Assembly (NCBI RefSeq): GCF_001581005.1
Contig: NZ_LHZV01000067.1
Span: 296,674 to 360,673, forward strand
Reading direction: 5' to 3'
DNA length: 64,000 nt
Source of the DNA: Acetobacter orleanensis
Lineage (GTDB): Bacteria > Pseudomonadota > Alphaproteobacteria > Acetobacterales > Acetobacteraceae
Shown here: one piece after another, positions 21,301 through 29,261 of the stretch
Position numbering within the stretch: position 1 is the stretch's first letter
Layout of the letters: each line of letters begins with the position of its first letter
The notes under the pieces: generated by a model
Database searches by the model: none
Told to the model about the DNA's origin: nothing
What the model saw: the letters and a program-made list of their open reading frames with translations, nothing else
Made by a program: the position numbers and the translations under genes

Positions 21301-21592
21301 CGTGCTGACCATCCAGAATGGCCGTATGGGAAATGATGCGCTGGGGGCCACGCTAGAAGGCACGATTGATCTGGGCCACAGCAAGCTGGACCTGAATGGC
21401 ACGGTTGTCCCGATTTTCGCGCTTAACAAACTGCCCGGCAAACTGCCCGGCATTGGCAAACTGTTCAGCCCGGAACAAGATGGCGGCCTGCTTGCCATGA
21501 CATTTGGCATCGCTGGCAAGCTGGAAAACCCGGACCTAAGCGTAAACCCTTATTCCGTTCTGTTGCCCGGTGTTTTGCGCAAACTGTTCTGA
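18335..21592 (+). CDS. Large AsmA/YhdP-like envelope protein (DUF3971 type)
   Basis: 1085 residues from a GTG start preceded by AAAGGG; a TTG follows directly. A single N-terminal membrane helix (about 18-44) is followed by a very long, beta-rich periplasmic region of repeating amphipathic strands. The C-terminal part has LYGWLSARKSPEFEV and GTIDLGHSKLDLNGTV, typical of AsmA-like C-termini. Proteins of this type span the envelope and are thought to move phospholipids between membranes, or to affect outer-membrane homeostasis. Assignment rests on architecture and the C-terminal motifs. Its last 43 bases overlap the convergent gene at 21550. Confidence 0.8.
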   Translation: MLTPNGQDLPRPLHKRALRVLTFMAAGVLVLPVLCVVILVVRMQFGPLNVTPIIRPFLPMAVLGGQGGQPAAATLTLRRASLQWNGLRDGLSVPVTLSLHDVRILKADNTTADTIRAANVTLDPIALVHGSIALRTVDLSGVRMALRRGTDGSVGLDVDAPPAPASSTDKNGSLDPSSLQRIGLTDTQVTIDDRLTHIQWIASPITSTLHVVSVHGATGVTGSVAITFQAQQDTTERLSITAQGAQTDQGTVQWHLTLASVRPSTFAGLAPALKTLDVPVSLTADTTFAPAPPSAWLLPQALDVKTDFGEGELQGGGSTYLLSHGGLAAHVALDHRSPTHTPATITLQSLTLALLNPEHPEDANAGITVGVTGQLNASDLFSPTVLSGQMALDIPTVPFGDIASYWPAKAAKGGRKWVENNITDGTAHDLHTAITLHSDKGWNGVKLTSLKGSVEGSDLTVHWLRPISPLHHLDAHLEVNDLDKLTIHFDHAYQLVDRADKNVGATGIGRVAAGPGSMEITGLSRKDQMGTIKTELRGNLRDLLAMLAEPRLHLLSRHPISFTRPSGQASAKFSLTLPLESKVTTDQMVVDAHAQVSNTHLGNVVAGRAITDGTFQIAATTQQMELSGHGVLGGLPSDITYFMNFRSLRPQDTAEKAHLFTRITPETANAAGIDTSSHFYGSADLGVEYARQANKHGTVNINLDLKRSAIIIPLWHKETGHAAQVSATLALLDGHITSVENIFATGPDLDVRGHAVLREKTAPELLVSSFKIARSTGHARLVLPYASQDKTIQVGVYADTLDLAPLMESDPNAPKKASAGYHVPEAATGRLHGPPGNAWTIDMTANALYYSQTKQPLRTVTAHFEDNGQRLERMRFAMRGPSPVTMTLEPTGGVRSLHVNIPDMGGFLAALNILPNVQGGHATLTGAFDDTQASAPFKGTMHVSPFVLKKAPATVLLARNLSLYGWLSARKSPEFEVSQLIMPVTFSDGVLTIQNGRMGNDALGATLEGTIDLGHSKLDLNGTVVPIFALNKLPGKLPGIGKLFSPEQDGGLLAMTFGIAGKLENPDLSVNPYSVLLPGVLRKLF

Positions 21593-22272
21593 TCCCACCC
21601 CGTGCTGCGGGTCCAGTCCGGGCCTGAAGCACTGTCGGGCATCTCCGGTATGTCCGCCTGCGTTTCAGTCAACGCGACCGTTTCTTTCAGCGTGCCTTGC
21701 ACCTGCGCTGTAACAGCACCGCTTTTTATAGCCTTACGAAAATCATCGGGTTCTTCATCAAATGTCGTATCTACGCCATTCCCGCTGACTTCGCCCACGG
21801 GCCGCAACACCACGTCCGCTCTGGGCCGCACCGGGTCCACCTCCCAATGACGGGTGTGGGAAACCAACGTTGAGGCATCCGCCCCACTACAGGGCTGCAT
21901 GTCTGTCAGGGTAACGGTTTCCGTGGTGACAACGGCTTCCATCGGCCCACTCTGCCGGGAGGTCTTGGGGACAGCCCGCCCGATAAGAACCGTGCCGGAG
22001 GGAATAACCAGCACCGTATTCCGCGCAGCCCCCGGCTGCGGTTTGAAACAGAGAGAGACTGCCTGCGTCCCAGCGGAACTGCCTGCCGCGTTGTCAGCAC
22101 TTTGGGTCGCGCCGCCCTCGGGTCCGGCTTGGCGTCCTGCGTCCGCAGCGGTGATACTGCCGCCAGTTCGGGGCGCGGCAAACGCTGCTGGCTCCGGTAG
22201 AGCCTGCCCCAGCCCCAGCCCGATCAGTCCGCTGAACACCACGCCCAGCACCGTAGGGTTACGCAACCGCAT
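21550..22272 (-). CDS. Secreted protein of unknown function
   Basis: 240 residues. A signal peptide ends near AAFAA-P (about residue 33), followed by a Gly/Ala/Ser-rich linker (about 35-70) and a beta-rich domain with two Cys (KPQPG context and MQPCSGAD), which could form a disulfide. The C-terminus is Asp/Thr-rich. No family is recognised. It is the last of three consecutive secreted-protein genes on the minus strand (gap of 34 bases to the previous one). Its 3' end overlaps the end of the AsmA-like gene, so the two transcripts are convergent and partly complementary. Confidence 0.7.
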   Translation of the reverse strand: MRLRNPTVLGVVFSGLIGLGLGQALPEPAAFAAPRTGGSITAADAGRQAGPEGGATQSADNAAGSSAGTQAVSLCFKPQPGAARNTVLVIPSGTVLIGRAVPKTSRQSGPMEAVVTTETVTLTDMQPCSGADASTLVSHTRHWEVDPVRPRADVVLRPVGEVSGNGVDTTFDEEPDDFRKAIKSGAVTAQVQGTLKETVALTETQADIPEMPDSASGPDWTRSTGWDQNSLRKTPGNRTE

Positions 22273-22306
22273 CCCTCTTCCTTCCCGCCGTAACGGTCCG
22301 GGCGGA

Positions 22307-23125
22307 TTACGGTTTGACGGGGGCCTCTTTTTTCAAACCCGATGGAATGGCGAACACCGCATCAGGCTGGGCCACCCGGCTGACACGGAGCGCCCGGACG
22401 GTAATCTGTCCCTGTTGTGCAACCTGCAACAACAGACCATCCGCCGTGTAACAGACATCACTGGCATGTCCGTCGGCATCTCTGGTGCGCCAGATAATGC
22501 AGTGTTCTCCTGCCACAACGGAACCACCCAATCGTGCATAGGTGCCAACCATGGCGGGGTGGCCGGGCGGAGTCAGACCTTGACTGGGCGCGGGCATCAC
22601 GCTTTCCGTCTTGCGGTCCGGGTCCACCACCGTCAACGTATGCTGGGGCCATGAGGTTATCATAAACAGATTGGAGCCATCCGGGTCCAACCGCTGGCGC
22701 AGTGTGCCGACTTGCCAGCGCATCCGCTGCTTCATCACCGTGTCCCCGGTAGGGGATGTCAGTTCATACAGCACATCCGCATCCACGGACGGGGTAATGA
22801 ACGGCGCGTCCTGCGGCGCAACGGGGGTGCCCTCACCGCCAGCCTGCCCCCCGGCTCCGGCTCCCTGTGCGGAGGACGTGCTACCGGCTGTCCCAACAGG
22901 AGCCGTGCTCTGCGCCACGGCGATGGACTGCGATAAGGCAACCAACGCGAGAGCCGTTGCGGCACCCATGCATAGCGTACGATGCGGCCACGCGCACACT
23001 CCAGCCCCCCACCACGCGGCCAAAAATTTTTCACCCCTCAGGGCCGCTTTGCTGGCCAGACTATCGCTGATGACAGCCTTTCCCCGTACGGCCTGTTCCG
23101 CAGTAGCGCTCCGCATCCTCTTCAT
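22307..23125 (-). CDS. Secreted protein, DUF4412-like, paralogue of the upstream gene
   Basis: 272 residues from an ATG overlapping the previous stop (ATGA). The hydrophobic signal segment starts only near residue 53 (MGAATALALVALSQS), so an internal start at 22969 is possible. After a Gly/Ala/Ser-rich linker the domain reads VLYELTSPTGDTVMKQRMRW, then MITSWPQHTLTVVDPDRKT, then EHCIIWRTRDADGHASDVCYTADGLLL. This layout (strand pair, DRK, Cys-x-x-W, VCYTxDGLLL) repeats that of the neighbour and resembles DUF4412 periplasmic proteins. The role is unknown; a substrate-binding or outer-membrane partner is conceivable. Confidence 0.72.
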   Translation of the reverse strand: MKRMRSATAEQAVRGKAVISDSLASKAALRGEKFLAAWWGAGVCAWPHRTLCMGAATALALVALSQSIAVAQSTAPVGTAGSTSSAQGAGAGGQAGGEGTPVAPQDAPFITPSVDADVLYELTSPTGDTVMKQRMRWQVGTLRQRLDPDGSNLFMITSWPQHTLTVVDPDRKTESVMPAPSQGLTPPGHPAMVGTYARLGGSVVAGEHCIIWRTRDADGHASDVCYTADGLLLQVAQQGQITVRALRVSRVAQPDAVFAIPSGLKKEAPVKP

Positions 23126-24018
23126 AGCGTGTTGCTTGAGGCATCATGCAGACCAGAGTCTGTGGGGGGGATGGTCGTCATCGGGCCAACACCCGGCACA
23201 GCACCCGTGGTAGCAGGCATGCTGGGGCGTTCATGCTGCATGTTGGCTGGACCACGCAGGACGGACGGCGGTGCGCCAGAGGGGGCATTAGCCCCGCCGG
23301 ACTGTGTATCGGGAGCGTGGGGCGTTACTTCCTGAAAGCCCGCAGGCGGCTGGAAGGATGAGGCCGGGACATCGTCATACGAGATTTTTGTCGCCTTGAG
23401 GTGGCCATTCAGGCCATCCACATCCACTCCGTCCTGCTCCAGAATAAAGCCGTCATCCGTCACACAGGCCGAACCATTCCCTTCCATAGATTGCACACCC
23501 CAGAGTGTGCAGGGCTGCCCGATGACCTCGGATTTGCCCTTGCGGGTAAAGGTCATGGACATATCCAGCAGGAACGGGCTCCGCGCCACTTCCTGCTGCA
23601 CCAGCCGGGTGTAAATCTTCCGGTCATTCAGGATAATCAGCACTTCCTGCGCCGCCCGGTTGACAATCACCGCGCCACGGCTTTCCGGCCCGTCCATGGT
23701 GAGCATGTAGTTGATGCGCATCAGCCCGCCATCACCAGAAAACAGCACTTGCACATGCCGGTCCTTAACCGGCGCGGCGGGTGTTGGTGCGCCTCCTGCT
23801 GGCGGACGCGGCTGAAAGACGTAATCAATCGTCGCGTCCCGCGATGGCATCAGGCGCGGATGGTCCACCTGCGGGGCTTGAGCCTCGGCAGGCTTATTCC
23901 CTGTTTCCGCAGCAGAGACGAGCGGGCTTATCAGCAACCCTGCCGCCAGAGGTGCCGTGGCCAGAAGGCTGCAAAGGGTCAGCTTACGGCGCATCCGGCG
24001 CGGCTGGCAGTGTGTCAT
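23122..24018 (-). CDS. Secreted protein, DUF4412-like
   Basis: 298 residues. A signal peptide ends near PLVSA-A (about 36). The domain (about 60-245) has INYMLTMDG, a VNRAAQEVLIILNDRKIYTRL strand pair, MTFTRKGKSEVIGQPCTLW and a VTDDGFILEQDG segment. The same order of elements occurs in the next gene, which suggests an old tandem duplication. A Pro-rich C-terminal tail follows. It begins 42 bases after aat and is coupled to its paralogue by an ATGA overlap, so the likely unit is aat followed by three secreted proteins. Confidence 0.72.
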   Translation of the reverse strand: MTHCQPRRMRRKLTLCSLLATAPLAAGLLISPLVSAAETGNKPAEAQAPQVDHPRLMPSRDATIDYVFQPRPPAGGAPTPAAPVKDRHVQVLFSGDGGLMRINYMLTMDGPESRGAVIVNRAAQEVLIILNDRKIYTRLVQQEVARSPFLLDMSMTFTRKGKSEVIGQPCTLWGVQSMEGNGSACVTDDGFILEQDGVDVDGLNGHLKATKISYDDVPASSFQPPAGFQEVTPHAPDTQSGGANAPSGAPPSVLRGPANMQHERPSMPATTGAVPGVGPMTTIPPTDSGLHDASSNTL

Positions 24019-24060
24019 ACGTCTGTGTCTTTCCTGTTTCTTATCCAGATCACGCCGCTT

Positions 24061-24762
24061 TCACGCCGGATCGTCAACTGCGCTGGCGCTCTGCCGGTTT
24101 TCCGCCGCCTGTGTTTCGGCCCGCAGAGCGCGGATTTCGGCCTCCAGCACATCAGCCGGAAGTGTAGGCCGCCAACATGGCATCATCTGGACAGCCTGCT
24201 CCAGAGTCGCTTTGTAAAGCTCCGCCGGAATATCCTGCCCACCAAAACGGGCGAGATGGTCCGTGCCGAACTGTGTATCAAGCACGATAAACCCGCCAAC
24301 CCGTAACCGCGCCACCAGATGCACTAACGCAACCTTGGAGGCATCGGTCGCACGGCTGAACATGCTTTCTCCAAAAAACGCCCCACCAAGCGCCACGCCA
24401 TATAGGCCGCCTACCAGCTTTCCGTCCTGCCGACATTCCACACTATGCGCGTAACCCATGTCATGCAGCGCACAGAAAAGCCGGAAAATCTCCCCGTTGA
24501 TCCATGTCTCCTCCCGCCCCGGCGCCGGGGCGGCGCAGGCTTTCATGACACCCGGAAAATCCTGATCAACCGACACAGCAAACCGGCCCGACAAAACAGT
24601 GCGCAACAGGCGGCGTGAGAGATGAAACCCCCGTAGAGGCAGAATGCCGCGCGGGTCCGGGTCATACCATTGCAGTTCGTCATCCTCGGCATCGGCCGCC
24701 ATGGGGAAAATCCCGGTGGCATACGCGCCTAAAATCAACTCCGGTGTCAGCGCGTCCGTCAT
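24061..24762 (-). CDS. aat: Leucyl/phenylalanyl-tRNA-protein transferase
   Basis: 234 residues from the ATG at 24762, chosen because AGAGGAGGA lies upstream and the family N-terminus [18 protein letters not shown] starts there; the open frame extends further up. The motifs [27 protein letters not shown] and DTQFGTDHL are characteristic. The enzyme moves Leu or Phe from tRNA to N-terminal Arg or Lys of proteins and marks them for ClpS-ClpAP (bacterial N-degron pathway). Cytoplasmic. Confidence 0.96.
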   Translation of the reverse strand: MTDALTPELILGAYATGIFPMAADAEDDELQWYDPDPRGILPLRGFHLSRRLLRTVLSGRFAVSVDQDFPGVMKACAAPAPGREETWINGEIFRLFCALHDMGYAHSVECRQDGKLVGGLYGVALGGAFFGESMFSRATDASKVALVHLVARLRVGGFIVLDTQFGTDHLARFGGQDIPAELYKATLEQAVQMMPCWRPTLPADVLEAEIRALRAETQAAENRQSASAVDDPA

Positions 24763-24946
24763 GCGTCCTCCTCTGGTCAGCCTAGTCGCCCATCCGGGCC
24801 AGTGCGACCCTGCCGTTTTTTTTTCAGACGGGAGGCTGATCCTCAACCCATCTGGGTCGTTATAGGCGCACCATGGCTTTTCTGAAGGGCCATGCTAGTC
24901 TGCCGATACGGAAACTCAATCTGCCCTACAGAAAAAAGGAACGCCC

Positions 24947-25921
24947 ATGCCTTCCGAAAAGCCTTACCTGATCCGTTCCGTCCGGCTCCCTGCCGCTGTT
25001 GAAAAGCGGATTGAGACCGACTTTACCGCCTTACCCCCGCCCGACGCACCGCTTGATACCGCCGCAATGCTGGCGCTGGCCGAGCAGCAGAAGGCCTTTG
25101 CGATGCTGGTGACGCATCACTGCCCGCTCAAAGGGGCCGATGTTGCCGCCATTCCGGACTGTGTGAAACTGGTCGCGACAGTCAGCGTCGGGCTTGACCA
25201 TCTGGACGTGCCCGCTCTGCTGGCGCGCGGCATTAAGGTCTGCAACACGCCGGATGTACTGACCGACTGTAATGCAGATCTGACGATGATGCTCATTCTG
25301 GCCGCCTGCCGCCGGGCCGCGGAATATTATACGCTGATGAAAGACGGCTGGGGCCGCACGCTGGAAATGGACGAAATGCTCGGCATCCGCGTTACCGGCA
25401 AGACACTGGGCATTGTCGGTATGGGGCGCATCGGGCAGGCGCTGGCCCGCCGTGCGCGCGGGTTTGAGATGAAGGTGCTCTACCACAACCGCCGCAAGCT
25501 GGACCCCGCGCAGGAAGAGGGTGCGACCTATTTTGAAAATCTGGAAGAGATGCTGCCCCACTGCAACATTCTCAGCCTGCATATGCCCGCAACAGCCGGT
25601 GCTCCACCGTTGATGACAGCCCGCATGTTCGGCCTCATGCCGCGCGGGAGCGTGCTGGTTAACGCCGCGCGCGGCGCATTGGTGGATGAGACGGCTCTGC
25701 TAGACGCCCTGCGTTCCGGCCATCTCTTTAACGCCGGGTTGGATGTTTACCAGAACGAACCCAACCCGAACCCCAGCCTGCTCGCCCTGCCCAAGATTTT
25801 CATGACCCCGCACACCGGCAGCGCCACAGTGGAAACCCGCACGGCCATGGGCATGCTTTGTCTGGATAACGTGGCGGCACTCGCCGCAGGCAAACCGCTT
25901 GTCACCCCCGTGACAGCCTGA
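24947..25921 (+). CDS. D-isomer-specific 2-hydroxyacid dehydrogenase (glyoxylate/2-ketogluconate reductase-like)
   Basis: 324 residues with AAGGA upstream of the ATG. The NAD(P) fold has GIVGMGRIGQALARRA (about residue 150 on). Catalytic elements are the NAARGALVDE segment, the acid in LDVYQNEP and the His in TPHTGSATVETR. The family includes glyoxylate/hydroxypyruvate reductases and the 2-ketogluconate reductases of acetic acid bacteria, and sequence reading alone cannot tell these apart. Arg after GMGRIG hints at NADPH preference but is not decisive. It is transcribed divergently from aat. Confidence 0.88.
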   Translation: MPSEKPYLIRSVRLPAAVEKRIETDFTALPPPDAPLDTAAMLALAEQQKAFAMLVTHHCPLKGADVAAIPDCVKLVATVSVGLDHLDVPALLARGIKVCNTPDVLTDCNADLTMMLILAACRRAAEYYTLMKDGWGRTLEMDEMLGIRVTGKTLGIVGMGRIGQALARRARGFEMKVLYHNRRKLDPAQEEGATYFENLEEMLPHCNILSLHMPATAGAPPLMTARMFGLMPRGSVLVNAARGALVDETALLDALRSGHLFNAGLDVYQNEPNPNPSLLALPKIFMTPHTGSATVETRTAMGMLCLDNVAALAAGKPLVTPVTA

Positions 25922-25946
25922 AAAAACCGTATAATCGGAGCGCCTT

Positions 25947-26132
25947 ATGACCTTACGACTGGCCTGCCTGATGGGCATCGTGATCTGCGTAATCGTGAGA
26001 CTGATCGACTTCCACTATCAACAGACCTGCGTGACTGTCGGCGGCGTGATGCTGTTTGTCGCACTGATTGCCACGTTGATGAATGAAGAACCGCCACCGG
26101 CCAAAAAACAAAAAAAGCCGGACCCCGCTTAA
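25947..26132 (+). CDS. Small two-helix membrane protein
   Basis: 61 residues with a CGGAG Shine-Dalgarno, 25 bases after the dehydrogenase stop, probably the same transcript. Two hydrophobic stretches (about 3-20 and 30-46) are followed by a charged Pro/Lys-rich tail. The family is not recognised. The stop codon lies inside the loop of a terminator hairpin. Confidence 0.65.
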   Translation: MTLRLACLMGIVICVIVRLIDFHYQQTCVTVGGVMLFVALIATLMNEEPPPAKKQKKPDPA

Positions 26133-26142
26133 GGACCCGGCT
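26116..26142. terminator. Terminator hairpin overlapping a stop codon
   Basis: Stem AGCCGG/CCGGCT (26116-26121 with 26137-26142) with further inner pairing. On the minus strand it is followed by a strong T run (GCTTTTTTGTTTTTT), so it should stop transcripts coming from ecsC. On the plus strand it contains the stop of the small membrane protein. Confidence 0.7.
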
Positions 26143-26160
26143 CCAAAAAAGCAGCCTGAA

Positions 26161-26193
26161 AAAACAGCCGGAGGATCACCCTCGGGCTGTTTT
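26161..26193. terminator. Bidirectional terminator between convergent genes
   Basis: Nine-pair outer stem AAAACAGCC/GGCTGTTTT (26161-26169 with 26185-26193) and an inner GAGG/CCTC, ending in TTTTC on the plus strand and in T-rich sequence on the minus strand. It lies between the small membrane protein gene and ecsC. Confidence 0.75.
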
Positions 26194-26212
26194 CATGAAG
26201 GCTTTTCGCACG

Positions 26213-27049
26213 TCAGGAAACCCGGCCACCGTGCGCTGCAACCTGATCCCGCAGTGCTTCAGCCGTATCCCGCACAACCGGACCGTGTTCGCGCTCCAGA
26301 CGACGAATAGTAAAGTGCGCCCGTGCCAGTGCGCGATAATGGTTAAGGAACGCCGTATTCAGCGAGGCCCCGCACAACGCCCCGGCAACCGGCATCAACT
26401 GCACAGACACTTTCTGGCCTAGCGCCAGACCGTAGTGGGAAGCGACTTCCGCAATCAGCATCACTACCGGGCGGCCCCGCAGCAGCGCACGGGCTGAGAA
26501 ATATCCCAGTTCACTCTCATCCGCCTTGCGCGCATTGGGGAAGGCGCGCAGGGCGAACACTTCAAGGCAGGCGCGGCGGGCATCCGGGGCGGACAGGTCC
26601 TCGCCTTCTTCGCGCGCAATCCGGCCGATTTCACGCATGATCGTCAGCGTTGTGAAGCCAATATCCGGCGCCAGCCCCGCAAGCCCCGCAAAACCACCAA
26701 CTGCACCGGAAACCGCCACCGCAGCCTGCAAGGCTGGTCCGCGCCACGGCTGCGGTTCCGCAAAGGCATCCCCCGCGTTGCGCATGCCCAGAATAGCCAT
26801 ATCAAAAGCGCGGGTAATGGCCGTTTCCGCCAGACCACGCAACTTGTCTTCCATCCCCGGCGCCATACCCAGCCCGCGCAGGCCAAGGCGCGTGGCATGC
26901 CCCACGGCCCCGCCCATAAGGTCCGCCAGCCGCACCAGAACGCCCTTGCCAGACTCGACCTGTGCGAGAGCCTGCTCCAGTTCCACCAGATCCTGACCGC
27001 TGAGCCTGAGCGTTACCATCTCGCTGCCTGTCATGTCCTGCGTTGTCAT
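26213..27049 (-). CDS. EcsC family protein
   Basis: 278 residues. The family core is seen as the hydrophobic Ala/Gly-rich stretch LQAAVAVSGAVGGFAGLAGLAPDIGFTTLTIMREIGRIAREEG, given here as a region near residues 107-150, and the later SASLNTAF-like and FTIRRLEREHG segments. EcsC proteins are named after the third gene of the Bacillus ecs locus and have no firmly known activity; this one stands alone, without EcsA or EcsB. Probably membrane-associated by its hydrophobic helices. Confidence 0.85.
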   Translation of the reverse strand: MTTQDMTGSEMVTLRLSGQDLVELEQALAQVESGKGVLVRLADLMGGAVGHATRLGLRGLGMAPGMEDKLRGLAETAITRAFDMAILGMRNAGDAFAEPQPWRGPALQAAVAVSGAVGGFAGLAGLAPDIGFTTLTIMREIGRIAREEGEDLSAPDARRACLEVFALRAFPNARKADESELGYFSARALLRGRPVVMLIAEVASHYGLALGQKVSVQLMPVAGALCGASLNTAFLNHYRALARAHFTIRRLEREHGPVVRDTAEALRDQVAAHGGRVS

Positions 27050-27387
27050 CTGCGCCCTCTCTGCTTACTCGTCCCTGCCCTGAAAGACCGGGAGGGGGCG
27101 CAATGCAGCGCCCGTAAAACTCTGTTTTGTAACGGAGAGTGTAGCATAGCATGTCCAAAAAGCGACACAGGCCGCCCCTCGTGGCGCATATGCCTCCCAT
27201 CTCCAGAACAGGGATGTTCCTCTTCCTTCCCAAAAGCCTGACGGACTGAAAAGTTGCCTGCTACACCCCGGCTATGGGGCACCGCATCCCGCTACGCCGC
27301 AATGGTTGTCACACGCGGCGGAACACCATACACACCTCAGTGTGAGACCATTTCGGCGCAGACCGTGCGCCAACAGGAGTTTTTTCC
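27050..27387. other. Intergenic region without a supported gene (338 bases)
   Basis: Divergent start region of ecsC (minus) and the lipoprotein gene (plus). It holds a six-pair inverted repeat GGGCGC/GCGCCC (27096-27113) and short dyads such as CACAC/GTGTG near 27335, which could be operator or promoter elements. No open frame with a credible ribosome binding site and no RNA gene is seen. Confidence 0.6.
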
Positions 27388-28092
27388 ATGTCGCACACAC
27401 TGCGCTCCCCCCGCCCTGCCCGCAGCGGACGCTGGCAGCATTTGCTGCGTGCAGCCTCTGTCGCTGCTGTTCTCGCGGCCACCGGCTGTGCCCAAACGCC
27501 GCAGCAACAGGCCTATCACTCCGCACTGGAACATGCGCGGACGGACCCGTCTTTTTGCTATTCTCACCAGTATGACACGCTGCTGGCGGAAGCCATGCAG
27601 CGCGACCACAGCCTGCAATCCGGCAAGACCGCAAAGCGGGATGACAAGCCGGACTCCTCGTTCCAGCCAAGCATGACGGTCAGCGTAACCAGCGCCACGG
27701 CCATGCCGGACCTCAGCCTGCCGCCCTACTTCCACCGTGTTTGCCGCCTGAGCACAAAACTGCCGGATGGCAAAACGGAAAACGGGTTTCTGACTTTCAC
27801 CTACCTGATCCGCGATAATAAAGTGCGCTCCGCTCTGACCGAATGGTATTCCGACGCGGAAGTCACGCAAGAATATGATGCGACGATGAAGCAGATTGAA
27901 GCCGGGCTGGACATGAACGACCCGGACCTGAAATCCTGCATCCAGCGTTACCCCGCCTTTGATACGCCCTCCAAAGACCCGATTGTGCAACAGGGCGCTC
28001 TAGACCTCCGCGCGCATCTGGTCCGCCGCTGTCTGGCCAACAAGGCCGCGCTGAAAGACCTGTATTCAGACCTGTATTTCATTCATCGCTAA
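27388..28092 (+). CDS. Lipoprotein of unknown function
   Basis: 234 residues with an AACAGGAG Shine-Dalgarno. The signal ends in the lipobox A-T-G-C (Cys34), so the protein should be lipidated. The rest is soluble, with a few Cys (VCRLS, SCIQRY, RRCLANK) and a predicted mixed fold. No family is recognised. The C-terminal half has LRAHLVRRCLANKAALKDLYSDLYFIHR. A strong inverted repeat follows at 28121-28160. Confidence 0.7.
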   Translation: MSHTLRSPRPARSGRWQHLLRAASVAAVLAATGCAQTPQQQAYHSALEHARTDPSFCYSHQYDTLLAEAMQRDHSLQSGKTAKRDDKPDSSFQPSMTVSVTSATAMPDLSLPPYFHRVCRLSTKLPDGKTENGFLTFTYLIRDNKVRSALTEWYSDAEVTQEYDATMKQIEAGLDMNDPDLKSCIQRYPAFDTPSKDPIVQQGALDLRAHLVRRCLANKAALKDLYSDLYFIHR

Positions 28093-28120
28093 CAGACTGA
28101 GTGAACAGCCTGCATGATAT

Positions 28121-28160
28121 CTGTCCGGGAGAGAGAAGCCGTCTTCTCGCTTCCGGACAG
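28121..28160. terminator. Long inverted repeat between convergent genes
   Basis: Outer stem CTGTCCGG/CCGGACAG (28121-28128 with 28153-28160) and inner pairing GAGA-GAAG with CTTCTC. It lies between the ends of the lipoprotein gene (plus) and the sulfotransferase gene (minus). No clear T tract, so it may be Rho-assisted or a transcript-end stabiliser. Confidence 0.55.
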
Positions 28161-28202
28161 AAGGCCTGTCAGTTCTGCCACTTGTCGCACCACAACGGCC
28201 CA

Positions 28203-29051
28203 TCACGCCAGAACGGTTGCGCGTCCGGGGTTTCTTTCCGGGTTCCGCCAGAACAGTTCACCCGATAACCGCTCCACAATTTCTGGCGGTAAAACGGGCC
28301 GACGCGGCATATAGGCCACTTTTCTGCGCACCTCATGCAGGCCCGGCGTATTAAGCGCCTGATCAAACCCTGATGCGCCGTTAAACTCGACGTCGTTAAA
28401 ATCATAACGCCATTCAGGGAGTTTCAGCAGGCTCGCGACATGACCAACTGTGTCCTGCGGGTGCTTAACCAGCCGGTCATACTCAACCACAATCAGCTTA
28501 TGTGCCAAAGTGCTGTAAAAGGCTTCCTGCAAGGCACGCCAACAATAGCCGAATGACCCGTTGGGCGCGGTTAAGGCTTCTACGCGGTCATATAATGTGC
28601 CGCGCCGCTCAATAGGCACAAGCTTTGAGCCCAGAGCAGGGTCTTTTTGGATAACACGCTCGAACGAATCAATAATCCAAACAGGGTTACGCACGCAGCA
28701 GATAATGCGCGCTGCGGGGAAGAGATGCTCAATAAGCCCGAGCCGCGTACACCACATCCGGTTATTATCAATAATCATCCCTGCCCGACGCCCAGTTTCC
28801 GGGTCCTTCTCGCAATAATAATGTGAAAGAACACCACGCAGGAGGCGTTTACGGGTTTCTTCATCAAATTCCGTCGCATACTCGCCCTCCACCATCAGGG
28901 ATGACAATTTCACCATCATGGGGGCGACAGGCGTAATAATTCCGGCATGACGAACCGCCGGGTTCTGCATGAGAATGGCGCTGAGAAGCGTTGAGCCGGA
29001 GCGAGGGAGTCCAGACATAAAATGCACGGAAGATGTTGGCACAGGAGGCAA
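28203..29051 (-). CDS. Sulfotransferase family protein (PAPS-dependent)
   Basis: 282 residues from a TTG start with AAAGG upstream; a GTG at codon 4 is also possible. The 5'-phosphosulfate loop SGLPRSGST is at residues 13-21 and the 3'-phosphate-binding segment CVRNPVWIIDSFE at about 119-131. Such enzymes transfer sulfate from PAPS to a hydroxyl or amine of a small molecule, polysaccharide or protein. There is no partner gene nearby, so the acceptor is unknown. The N-terminus begins right at the loop, as in short bacterial members, so the gene seems complete. Confidence 0.85.
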   Translation of the reverse strand: MPPVPTSSVHFMSGLPRSGSTLLSAILMQNPAVRHAGIITPVAPMMVKLSSLMVEGEYATEFDEETRKRLLRGVLSHYYCEKDPETGRRAGMIIDNNRMWCTRLGLIEHLFPAARIICCVRNPVWIIDSFERVIQKDPALGSKLVPIERRGTLYDRVEALTAPNGSFGYCWRALQEAFYSTLAHKLIVVEYDRLVKHPQDTVGHVASLLKLPEWRYDFNDVEFNGASGFDQALNTPGLHEVRRKVAYMPRRPVLPPEIVERLSGELFWRNPERNPGRATVLA

Positions 29052-29261
29052 CCTTTATGGGCTGTACAGAAGTGTCAAAAAGGGACGCTACAGTCTCTTT
29101 TTCCTCAGCCAGCGTTCTGGCTTTTGGTAAAAGACTGTCTGTCACTTCAGTGTTTAAGGAATAGCGTGGAAGACCTGTCTGGTGCGGCCTACACCGATAC
29201 TGTCAAAGAAGCCGGGCGCGAGACGCTGAGACACTCTGCCCAGAGAAACGCCCTGCCGTTC

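Noticed and set aside
28864..29145. 93-codon minus-strand frame overlapping the sulfotransferase start, which looked like an extra N-terminal part
   Set aside because: It is in a different frame, lacks a ribosome site, and the sulfotransferase already begins at its normal N-terminal loop, so no frameshift needs to be assumed.
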